From: Pelobates cultripes
Lineage: Eukaryota > Chordata > Amphibia > Anura > Pelobatidae
DNA: 64,000 nucleotides
Assembly (NCBI GenBank): GCA_933207985.1
Contig: OW240916.1
Span: 87,550,699-87,614,698, forward strand
Direction of reading: 5' to 3'
Made by a program: the position numbers and the translations under genes. Each line of letters opens with the position of its first letter. The stretch's first letter is position 1. The notes beneath the pieces are model-generated. The model saw only the letters and a program-made list of their open reading frames with translations, searched no databases and had not been told where the DNA came from. Shown here in pieces: positions 55,350 through 64,000 of this stretch.

Positions 55350-56280
55350 ATTGTTTAATACTTTAAAACCCAACTTGTCTTGGTCAAGAGCTATGCCGTT
55401 TTCTATCCTAAATAATTATTATCCACAAATAAATTTGACTGATTGGCGCTCTAAATTCATAAACAATATTGATAGTTTTTTCACCAATTGTTTGACATTT
55501 TTTTAAATTAAATATGATTTGGATGATAATTGGGCCCCCTGGTTCATCTGCAATTACTGAGATCCTACAAGAGCAATCTGACATCCCCAATCCTGACCAC
55601 AAATTTTTTTAAATTTAAAATTTTAAACCTTAAACTTTTTTATTTATTTCACCCAAATTAAAAATATATGATCTCCTTATGTTATTCTTATTTTTTTCCA
55701 GTTCAAGATCCAACTCCAGATTATATTCTAGCCTGGGAAAAAGATTTGGGTCTGCAATGGGACCTGGAGGAATGGCTTGTATACACGTCATCTCTCAAAG
55801 GGATCACACAGTGTTCCAACCATATAGAAAATCACAACAAAATTATATACTGTTGGCACCTGGCCCCTTCAAGCCTTCATAAAATGAACACAAAATATTC
55901 AGATAGGGTTTGGAAGGGTTGTGGAGGCGTTGGTACTCTTTCACATATATGGTGGCACTGTGCAAAATTGCAGCCGTTCTGGCAAAGAATACAATTACAC
56001 GCCCTGTTGCATATTGATATACAATATATTTAGACATACAGTTGGTTATATTACTCTCTGTATTTTATTCTGAGAGGAACAAATCCACTATTTTCTTATT
56101 GTACATTTGGATAGTAACCGTCCCCTCCATTTTTTTTACATTTCTTTTTGATCATAATTTTTTTCACCTTCCCTTCTAATTTTTACTCGTTTCTATTGTT
56201 AAATGTTGATTTCTTTATATACCAACTTAATGTGAAATATGTTTTTTAAAATATTGTTCAATAAAAATAGTTTGAAAAGG
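55350..56280 (+). pseudogene. L1-F: L1 ORF2 C-terminal fragment and 3' end
   Basis: 5'-truncated L1. The clean ORF end at 55668-56033 reads ILAWEKDLGLQWDLEEW, NKIIYCWHLAPSSLHKMN, then KGCGGVGTLSHIWWHCAKL, the CCHC knuckle with the first CW lost (WKGCG). It is followed by the PFWQRI-type end, an AT-rich 3' UTR, and a terminal AATAAAAATAGTTTGAAAA at about 56261-56279. Upstream pieces at 55350-55600 are degenerate. Confidence 0.85.
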
Positions 56281-56531
56281 TACATCTATGTCTCATAATT
56301 TTTATCACTATACCATGGTATTTACTTTTGTCATCTTTGTGGAACATTCATAATGTGTGTTGGAGTTTTAGGTCTGATGGTTTGAAGGGTTATTCCAAGC
56401 ATTTTAAGTATGAAACGATTCAGATTTTAACCCCTTTGTTGTTGGATGTGTAACTTCAACTCATTGTCATTGGGGTAGGCTAATGTCAGGTCTGTGCAAA
56501 CTTTCATGTATTGTGCTATCCATTGGTTTAA

Positions 56532-56603
56532 CCCCTTAAGGACACATGACATGTGTGACATGTAATGATTCCCATTTATTCCAGAAGATTGGTCCTTAAG
56601 GGG
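56532..56603. mobile_element. 72-bp TTAA MITE, CCCCTTAAGGACACATGACA family
   Basis: Flanked by TTAA (56528-56531 and 56604-56607). Same length and ends as 49784-49855, with a handful of differences. Confidence 0.95.
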
Positions 56604-56727
56604 TTAAAACTGACTTATGTCAACTAGACTGGCTTCCAGCTTTTGCAGCTCTACTGAAGCCGGATATACCTCACTATCACTGAAAGCAACCTTATAGACC
56701 GGAGGGGACTCAAGTAAGAGGGTAGAC

Positions 56728-56994
56728 CAGGGCCGCCACCAGAAATTTTGGGGGCCCTGACAAAGCACAACTCCCGCGAGACGTGGTGTGCGCGCTGCGC
56801 AGAATGTTGCAATGGTAACCCATGGGAACGCTCTAACGGCCGCATGTGGGAGTTAGAGACAGGGAAATGCTGTAAAGTGCTCCTGCAGTCCGCTGGACCC
56901 CCTCTGCAAATACAGGGAGCCAGGGGGCCCGCGGCTGCACATATATATAGCAATGATCACTATATATATGTGCAGAGAGTAATTGGCGGCCCTG
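56728..56994. mobile_element. 267-bp hAT-type MITE with perfect 8-bp TSD
   Basis: Flanked by GGGTAGAC at 56720-56727 and 56995-57002. Ends CAGGGCCGCC and its exact complement GGCGGCCCTG. An internal TATATATAG...CTATATATA palindrome at about 56941-56968. No ORF of meaning. Confidence 0.95.
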
Positions 56995-57092
56995 GGGTAG
57001 ACCATTGCTAATTGATTTTCCCCATTACCAGGGAACCCAATCCAGGTAATCCTTTAAAAACATGCTCATCCCCATATTTGCTGTAGCATTAA

Positions 57093-57141
57093 AGGATCAC
57101 TGTAGTGTTCCTGACACTATAGTACCCTGAGGGTGCCAATC
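57093..57141. mobile_element. Fragment of AGGACCACTATAG MITE
   Basis: Starts after TTAA (57089-57092) with AGGATCACTGTAGTG and CACTATAGTACCCTGAGGG, then homology stops. Confidence 0.8.
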
Positions 57142-57744
57142 AGAAAGAAACTATGGTATGGATTACACAAAATAAGAACATAACATGTAAATTATAGCAG
57201 TGCAAGAGGAGAATATACACTAGATATGTGATCTGTTAAATATAAATTGAATACTGTTTTTTCTCTCTCTTAAATCTAAACATATAATGTCATCACAGAG
57301 ACTTTATCCATCAAAGCATTTTATTGATGATGAATATAAAAATGAATTGCTCACGAGAATATTTCAGATAAGAAAAGAGAAAATAGGTCAATATGGTAAC
57401 AATAAATGATGCTTATCAATGAAAGAAAAAGAAAATAGTATCCAGTGGTGGCTCGTCCACAGGAGCAGGTGGGGAAGAGTAACCTCCAGTTTTTACTTAA
57501 ATAAATACAAATAAAAATGTTTAAATCTAATCATGCCAACATTTTGGGTTATTTTAAGAATTTTCCACTTTCAGAGTATAAACCTTCCAGACATGCTTAG
57601 TCTACTCTAACAGGGTTGAGGTCATATCTGGAAACTCTAAGACAGTTTTTAAATACTGATAAAAACTATTTGAAAATAAATCAAACTCTACCCATTTGAC
57701 ACCGCCTTAATCCAGGTGGGTACAATAGGTTAAGTCTCCTTGCA
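57142..57744. other. Unrecognised DNA
   Basis: AT-rich, nothing recognised except sequence leading into the 3' end of the Penelope-like ORF. Confidence 0.4.
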
Positions 57745-58700
57745 AACGCTGAAAAAGAAAAAAAAATATTACTACACATCAAATCATATTTGGGAACTTA
57801 ATGTAAATTTTCTGTTAAGTCATTTTGGCCTCAATGTGTCCAATGTATGGATCCAAAAGGCTTCTCTCTTTTTGAGAAGTCTTATAAAATCTCCCACTCT
57901 CTTTAGGGGTGGTAAGTGGTCTATATCCTGGAAGCGTAATTGTGACACATGGTTATGGTCAGAAAAATGAGCCAGGAGTTCCAACTGTCTGGTCCTAATA
58001 GTGGATTTGTGTTTATTGAGTCTTTCTAGAGCTTCCATTGTGGTCTCTCCAACATAGAGAAGACCACAAGGCCACTTAAGAATATATACAACATAAGAGG
58101 ACTCACAAGTGAAGAAACCTCTGATGTTGTAAGAACAGCCAGTATGTGGATGGAGAAATGTATCTTCCCTAATGATGGATGGACAAGAGCTGCATTTGTG
58201 ACATGGAAAAGTTCAAAAATTTGGAGTGGATAAAAAGCGCTGTATTTTAAGTGGACCTATATCTGCATGTACTAGGATGTCTCTTATGTTTTGTTGTCTT
58301 TTGTATGAGAACAAAGGGGGAGACTACAATTCAGGGATTTCTGGGAAAGATCTTCTCAGAATCCCCCAATGGTGGCAAATGATATGTGCCACCCTTTGGC
58401 TCTGAGAGTTTAATTGAGACACAAACGGTATTCTGGTGAGATTTTGAGAAGTTCTCTCTATATGTATCAATTGGGAATCCCTATCTATTTCCAATATCCT
58501 ATTCTTCTCTGTGTCAAGAAGTGTGGTCAGATAACCACGACTTAGAAACTTAGCTCTCATCTCACCAGACATTGCAAACCTTTGTCATCATCCGAGACAT
58601 TTCTCACCACTCTCGTGTACTGGCGGCATGGTAACAGTGCGGTGACAGGATTGTCCCTAAAGGGTGAAAGCTGTTGAATTCTGGTAAGCTGTTCCTATCA
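57745..58700 (-). pseudogene. Penelope-like element: RT C-terminus and GIY-YIG endonuclease
   Basis: Penelope-like elements fuse an RT to a GIY-YIG nuclease. Minus strand 5' to 3': VVRNVSDDD (about 58600), MRAKFLSRGYLTTLLDTEKN, HHWGILRRSFPEIP, SYKRQQNIRDILVHADIG (RT thumb region). Then CHKCSSCPSIIREDTFLHPH and GCSYNIRGFFTCES (Cys-rich linker), VVYILKWPCGLLYVGETT (GIY-YIG variant), ERLNKHKSTIRTRQLELLAH (Arg and His) and KKREAFWIHTLDTLRPKWGL (catalytic Glu, then Asn). Stop at 58213-58215, plus a frameshift near 58310. The RT palm is absent (5' truncated). Endonuclease residues are mostly intact. Confidence 0.9.
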
Positions 58701-60586
58701 GTCGATTTAGAGAATGTGTCTGTGGAAAAAACGTATTTTTCTCTTGTGATCTTGATATTCAAAAAAACTAATGGCCATTGTCTGTGCTAGCCCATGATTT
58801 GTATTATGGGCTGTGACATTTTATTCATTCCCCCTCTTGCCTCTCTTTGATTTGAAAAAGCATTGCTGGTGTTTCAGAGTTTTACTGTGTGCAAAGAAAT
58901 CCAAGTATTGTACTATTTAATCCCTTTCTGTGCTAATGCTGTGATCAGAGTGATCAGTACACTAGTACTGTTTTGAGGGTTGGGATCATTTTTATTATTA
59001 TTTTTTTTAATCTGACCTTTTTTTCATAATTTAATCCTGTCTTGTTTTTTTTTGTGAACACCTTCCTGTGCTCTGATCACTGCATGTAGTGTATTAAAGT
59101 ATTTTATCATATCTAACCGGACCTTTTTAAATAAATACATCAACATCCCTTACAGTGTTGATCACAGCATTTTATTTTGTAATAAGTTATTAATTTGGGT
59201 GTAGGGTTCTGTGGGTGGAAGTGGGAATTGGAGTGTGGGTTGAAGGAGTGTGTGTTAGGCAGGTAGGGAAAAATATTTAAAAAAATGTTAAAGTCTCCAT
59301 GGCCCTTTACTGTAAAGCAGAGGAGGCTTAGACTATGCTGACTCATGAATCAGAGAAAAGTGACATATCTGACAGTAAGACACTTACTGCTTCAGATGTA
59401 GAGCTCCTAAGCAAGCCTTCTGGTGATGGTGCTCCCACCCTAATACCATGGTGCCACACTGTATCTGTGTATTACTGAATACTACCTAATTTAATTGCCC
59501 CAGAAATGTATCAATTTTTGGCAACCCTTGGCATTGCAACCAGAGCTGATATATGTTAGCTAGAACATTAATTTCACCTGTTTATGATGGATGGCTGCAC
59601 AAACTAATTTGCACGCCAGCAACTATCTTGCTGCCAATCCTAAATCTCACTACAGCAGGAAGAATATGTGGCACCACACTGAGAGCACTGAAATGATGAG
59701 GTTTTGGGTGACAGTGCTAGTTAAATGGATTATGAAAGAAAACAGCATTAAGAGTTACTGGCATAAGCACACCAATCTAGCTACCCCTCTTTTTTCACAT
59801 TGAGGGTACATTTTGCCTCCTTTGTTAAATTTAAATATTGCAACTGCTTTGTGTCCAGCACATCTGTAAAGGTTAATTGAAGCTTACAACATTTTCTTTG
59901 GCTTCTTACCTGCTGGACAACTTATTTCCTTCTGCAAAATTTTCTTAAAGAGATTTATCCTTCCTAGAGAGGCAAGTTATTTGACATTGCATGCCTAATT
60001 GTCCACCCATGAAGCTTTGTGGTTTTCAAAGTTTTGCCACTACTATTTAATGTAACAAAACCCTACTTTGGTTACTGACTTTCGCTTATTTTTGACCAAT
60101 TATTATTTTAATAAAGTTTGCAAGACAGTTGTCACTGGGTTTTATTCACTAAACACCAAATTGTAACAATTAGGAAAAAATTGTTACTGTGGCTGAGTGG
60201 GAGACTTTTTGACATAGTGTTGCCTTAATTTTGCAGTTTGGTTTTCAACTCTTTAATGAATAAACCTCTTTATTTCTACCAGTGCTAGGATGTTGGTGTT
60301 ACACTCTACCTTCAAGAAATTCTCCCATAGAAACCAATGAAAACAACAACAGCATTTGTCATTTATCATGCCACAATGTATATGCAGATATCTGAGGTGG
60401 CTGACCAATTTTAATGATGGATGGATGCTTGACTTTACCCTTAGACTTTGACTCTGCTCTCCTATTTGTTGGTCTATATCCAACCCAATGATTTAATATC
60501 TTGTTTCACACCAGAAAACATACAGATACTTATTTGTAAAACAACCTACTAATGTGGTAACATTTCTTGTATGTCATCAAGTCAGC
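58701..60586. other. Unrecognised DNA
   Basis: Short motif-less ORFs only. No transposon ends recognised. Confidence 0.45.
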
Positions 60587-60720
60587 ACACAAGCAGATAA
60601 TGCAGGCACAGTGTTAAATAGCAATAGCATGTGCATACTTCCCTAGTGTCCCTATTTAGTATGCACACATATACACACTTGCTATTTTACACTCTACCTA
60701 CATTATCTGCTTGTGTGTCC
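60587..60720. repeat. Imperfect 130-bp hairpin
   Basis: CACAAGCAGATAATG and CATTATCTGCTTGTG at the two ends, with TAAATAGCAATAG/CTTGCTATTTTA and CATGTGCATACT/AGTATGCACACAT further in. A short MITE or structured spacer. No target duplication seen. Confidence 0.75.
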
Positions 60721-60770
60721 ATATTGTTGGTGTATCTGAGTGTACAGAACTCCAGAGCAATCATACTCCC

Positions 60771-60905
60771 AGTAATGTGTCTTTATACTACAATATATAT
60801 GTTTAGAAATCAGCTTGTGTAAATAAGATACATTGTTCTTGGTCTATATTACATTTTAGTTGTATAAATTGTTATTAGTAAATCACCTAAGATTCTTAGA
60901 ACTAT
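60771..60905 (+). repeat. 150-bp dispersed repeat, copy 2
   Basis: Homologue of 48931-49080 (GATACATTGT...TTGTATAAATTGTTATT). Also followed shortly by an inverted-repeat, ribozyme-like element. Confidence 0.75.
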
Positions 60906-61089
60906 CCTGCCCGTGGTCACCTCATCAGCCATAACTGTAAAAAATTGTCCCTCTTGTCCATGTGAAATGAGGTAAGCATATGTGTGTGTGTATATATATT
61001 AATAGGAATCAATAATACAAAGGGTGCACTCTGAGGACTTCGTAATATCACTCTTAGTTTTATTGTAAAAAAATAGAAATTTAAAAAAA

Positions 61090-61113
61090 GACACCCCAGG
61101 GTCGAAACGTTGG
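61090..61113 (+). ncRNA. Decayed hammerhead-like core
   Basis: GACACCCCAGGGTC can form stem II with one bulge, then GAAACGTT. The CUGANGA half is replaced by an A-run, so this copy is probably inactive. Confidence 0.3.
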
Positions 61114-61287
61114 TCATTTTGTGGATGTCATTTTTTTTACATTAAAACCACTAGTGATATGTTGAAGTCCTGTGAGTGCTCCCTTTGTATTATTTTTTCC
61201 TATATATCCAGTGCGGGTGGCACCCAGGCAGATTATAATTGTTTTGTATGTTGCAAGTAGAGTGCCAAGCCGTTTACATATACATTT

Positions 61288-61288
<1 letters not shown>

Positions 61289-61363
<75 letters not shown>
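61289..61363. repeat. (TA)n microsatellite followed by (TG)n
   Basis: About 37 TA units, then TG repeats to about 61375. It forms the tail of the upstream retroelement end. Confidence 0.95.
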
Positions 61364-61375
<12 letters not shown>

Positions 61376-61789
61376 ATATATATACACAGTAAAAATTTGC
61401 TAAAATTCCTTGAGTGCCGGTTTTCTTCTACTCTCTAAATATATATAAAATATACATATATATATTCACACACACATACATATATACGCGCACACACACA
61501 AACGAAATGAAAAGGGCTGTACTCACCTGAACATGCATACATTGTAAGGCTGCTGCTGGGGTCAATTCACATAACATACAAGATCCAGCGCACTCACTTA
61601 ATCGCTAAAAAGCAACTTCAAAGCTTATAAAATAGGTTTTTTTTGTTTTGTTTTTTTAAACACCTTACAGTATTTGATCAAATATTGCATAAACCTGAAT
61701 AGGGGTTTAATTATGCATTGGGTAGGTGGGTAGGAGGTAGGACTAAGTGCAGAATTAGAGGAAAAGGTATACATGTGGAGTATCAAAAA
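61376..61789. other. AT-rich DNA, no gene seen
   Basis: CA-rich at 61466-61502. GATCCAGCGCACTCACTTAA at about 61581 resembles other retroelement flanks, but no identity is claimed. Confidence 0.4.
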
Positions 61790-62558
61790 TAAAGATATTA
61801 TCCCTATCAAATTTGTAGAGATATTATGATTCCTCCAGGTCCTCAACAAAGCATACAATCTAAAAATAATCTACAGAAAAAATAGAGACAAAAAAAATAG
61901 AGTAGAGAAAATAAAGATAATGGTACATGATATGCACTCACAAACAACTTCTTAATCGTAGGCATTCAACATGTTCTCCCGAGTCAGGATTCCGATTAAA
62001 ACTAAATCCATTGCTCTAATTAATAAATAAACAAATAAGTAACAAACACATTAAATGAGAATAATTGTAAATTGGTAAAATATCTCTAATGTCTATACCT
62101 ACAAAAATGGTTTAAAAAAACAACAAAATAAACAAACACCATCAAAATAGCAAAAACTGGGAAGAAGTTAAGGAATTTATAAAATATAAAAAGCAAAAAA
62201 TGTATAAAAAATATAAAATCTTAGAAAAAAAGATTAAAAGTGCAATGTTGATGAAACCTATAAAACCTATAATAAAATATAGTTTATATATTTAATAAAA
62301 CAAATATAAAACGTATAATGTAAAAATATATGTCTGAAGAAGGTTAAAAGCTAGAAATAATAAAAAAAAATTACAAAAAGCAAATTAAATCAAAATCCAC
62401 ATTTACACCTTGTCGTTGCATAGTTCGTAGCCTGTGGAGTAAAACCAATTATAAGTGTAAGTAACAACACAGTGTAGGGTTGAAAATACAGATATTACCC
62501 CTATCCAACACAAATTTGTAGAGATATTATGGCTCATCCAGGTCCTCAACAAAGCATA
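61790..62558. repeat. A-rich unit, tandemly duplicated about 705 bp apart
   Basis: AAATTTGTAGAGATATTATG...CCAGGTCCTCAACAAAGCATA at 61799-61854 recurs at 62510-62558. Copy 2 is interrupted by a solo LTR and resumes at 63760. The interior is very A-rich with minus-strand-like poly-A runs. Origin unknown. Confidence 0.8.
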
Positions 62559-63754
62559 TGTAATGGACCGTTTTGCACACAAGGGGTAAAAACCGTTTAG
62601 GCGATCGTCCCCTTTTTAGAGATGCAGGCACAGCTATTGTAAAACACCAAACTCACGAACCACCAGTAATGGAATGCTCTAAACTCCCGAACGGCATCCA
62701 ATATAGCACTCCAAACACACGAACTGGAACCATACGAATCACTGCTAGCAGACGAATAGGAAAAGCATCCAAGCGGCTTACACTCCTAGCAATCAGTCTC
62801 TATCAGCATTCAGTAAATCCCCCCAAAGACGAGACAAGGCTCCGTGTTGAGGGTCAAGCAGTGGTCTGTTTAATGAGGGCTACCTGCCCAGTATTTATGC
62901 AGGTCTCCCACCTGGTGGACACTCCCCTAGGGGACCAAATGGGAGACTGTGACAAAAGACAGACAAGTAGACAAATAGGACACACAGTCACATTATATTC
63001 CCACAATGCATCCTGGCTTCCTCCCCTCTGCCCTGGAGATAATTGAGAAGTAATTCAATTATCTCCCAAGACAAAGGCAAATCACCATTATGCACGTGGG
63101 GATACTAAAACAGGAATTACTATTAAAATATACCATGTAGGACATGTTACCTTAAAACTATACATTTAACATGTCCCCAGATAGCTCAGGTCTGAGCACA
63201 CATTATTAAGCGAATGGCGCTCAGACCACAAGAGTAATCGCCATGGAGCCAAAGTCTTTACACAGTCAGTTCTCATGCGAATGGGCTCCATAGGATTACT
63301 ATCAGGGGTATAGCATATTCAAGTAAAACTACCGAACACCGGGCCGTTCGTGCACTTTCACCAACAAGAAGGGGAGGTTGGCGGCTTCAGCAGTGTTCAC
63401 GCAAAACTGTGTCCGATTTTAGTTCCATGAATTAAGCATTGAACACCGCTGTACGTTCGCATGTTTAAAATGGCAGCGACCTCGTGTTCGTGATATGACA
63501 CAGCATTCGCCAATTAAGCTGCGGTTAACCGCAGCTTCAGGGAGGCTAATTGCCGGCACACTCCAGCTCCCAGGTGGTCTAGCCATTCGTGCGGTTGTTC
63601 GGTAGATTGAATCTACCGAACACCAGGCAGAAAAGCACGAATAAGTCTTTTCTGCAGGAAAAAAGATGTCTTTTAACATGGGGCCATAGTCCAAAGGCAG
63701 CAGGCGAGCAACCAGGCTTCTCCAATACAATGTGGCGAGATTGCTCTCATCACA
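62559..63754. mobile_element. Solo LTR (TG...CA) with 5-bp TSD
   Basis: 1196 bases starting TGTAATGG and ending CTCATCACA, flanked by GCATA (62554-62558 and 63755-63759). The uninterrupted site is seen in the neighbouring unit at about 61850. No internal genes, so the result of LTR-LTR recombination, or a lone LTR. An ORF at 62573-63046 has no retroviral motif. Contains a 22-bp perfect palindrome (63516-63537) and TTCGGTAGATT/AATCTACCGAA (63598-63620). Strand and class (ERV, Gypsy or other) are unknown. Confidence 0.85.
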
Positions 63755-63759
63755 GCATA

Positions 63760-64000
63760 TAATCTAAAAAATAATCTACAGAAAAAAGTAGACAAAAAAA
63801 GAAAAACTCAGAGTAGTATAGTAGAAAATAAAGATAAGCATAGGTGATATGCACTTACAAACCACTTCTTGATAGTAGACACATCAATAAAATTTGCAAT
63901 AAAAGCATCAATTTCTCAGAGTAATGGTAGTCCATGCACATGTGTTGTATCATTGTACTTGAGAACAGTTGCAGAATACAAATATAGGATGTTTACGGTA
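63760..64000. repeat. Second copy of the A-rich unit, resumed after the LTR
   Basis: AATCTAAAAAATAATCTACAG onward matches 61858-61960 (GATATGCACTYACAAACMAC). Divergence rises after about 63890. Runs to the window end. Confidence 0.75.

Larger units (their letters stand above)
61010..61375 (+). mobile_element. Penelope/retrozyme-like 3' end with (TA)n tail
   Basis: GGGTCGAAACGTTGG at 61099-61113 (ribozyme-like core end), then TTGAAGTCCTGTGAGTGCTC, GTAGAGTGCCAAGCCG and (TA)n at 61289-61363, collinear with 32166-32376. An inverted piece of the same sequence (61014-61060) pairs with 61146-61192, a small version of the 31-32 kb arrangement. Confidence 0.7.

Overview
What it is. The window is animal nuclear DNA, very probably from a frog or toad (anuran). 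Nothing in it looks bacterial, archaeal or viral: there are no operons, no ribosome-binding sites and no long clean ORFs. It is AT-rich and crowded with decayed vertebrate transposable elements. These are several L1-type LINEs, CR1/L2-type LINEs, a Penelope-like element with a GIY-YIG endonuclease, a Tc1/mariner element with DD37E spacing, hAT-type elements with 8-bp target duplications, and many TTAA-flanked MITEs with CCCCTTAAGG or AGGACCACTATAG ends. That combination, and the last two MITE families in particular, is what I associate with anuran genomes. This is a memory-based inference, and no species can be named. I found no exon of a host gene that I can support, no tRNA or rRNA, and no CRISPR.

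Layout. 1-2.5 kb: AT-rich DNA with a dinucleotide microsatellite. 2.6-5.1 kb: an L2/CR1-like LINE broken by a large foldback element, followed by a run of four perfect hairpins. 5.7-10.3 kb: a nearly full-length but internally deleted L1 (L1-A). 11.7-14.7 kb: a CR1-clade LINE with an esterase remnant. 15-26 kb: mostly unrecognised DNA with inverted repeats, a possible LTR, a CR1 fragment and small tandem duplications. 26-31 kb: a foldback fragment, a 70-bp minisatellite, and L1-B on the minus strand with an inverted duplicate of part of itself. 31.0-32.4 kb: two nearly identical 444-bp arms in inverted orientation, each with a hammerhead-ribozyme-like core. 33.8-35.4 kb: the DD37E Tc1/mariner copy. 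36.6-44.8 kb: three related TTAA foldback elements, with the chimeric L1-C between the second and third. 44.8-46.1 kb: CR1-B. 47.6-48.9 kb: L1-D. 49.3-50.5 kb: a foldback element with two MITEs nested in one arm. 52.1-57.1 kb: a hAT-type element inside an L1 remnant, then several MITEs and L1-F. 57.7-58.7 kb: the Penelope-like ORF. 61.0-61.4 kb: a second ribozyme-like retroelement end. 61.8-64 kb: an A-rich duplicated unit, one copy of which carries a solo LTR.

How the parts relate. All recognised coding regions are broken transposon genes (stops, frameshifts, deletions, lost catalytic residues), so nothing here is likely to make a working protein. The most informative signals are structural. 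Several insertions have their empty site preserved elsewhere in the window, in a tandem copy or in the opposite arm of a palindrome, which fixes boundaries and target duplications to the base. Penelope-type coding remnants occur in the same 64 kb as short elements carrying a hammerhead-like core. The best candidates for further work are the 31-32 kb inverted pair, the chimeric L1-C, and the composite TTAA foldbacks.
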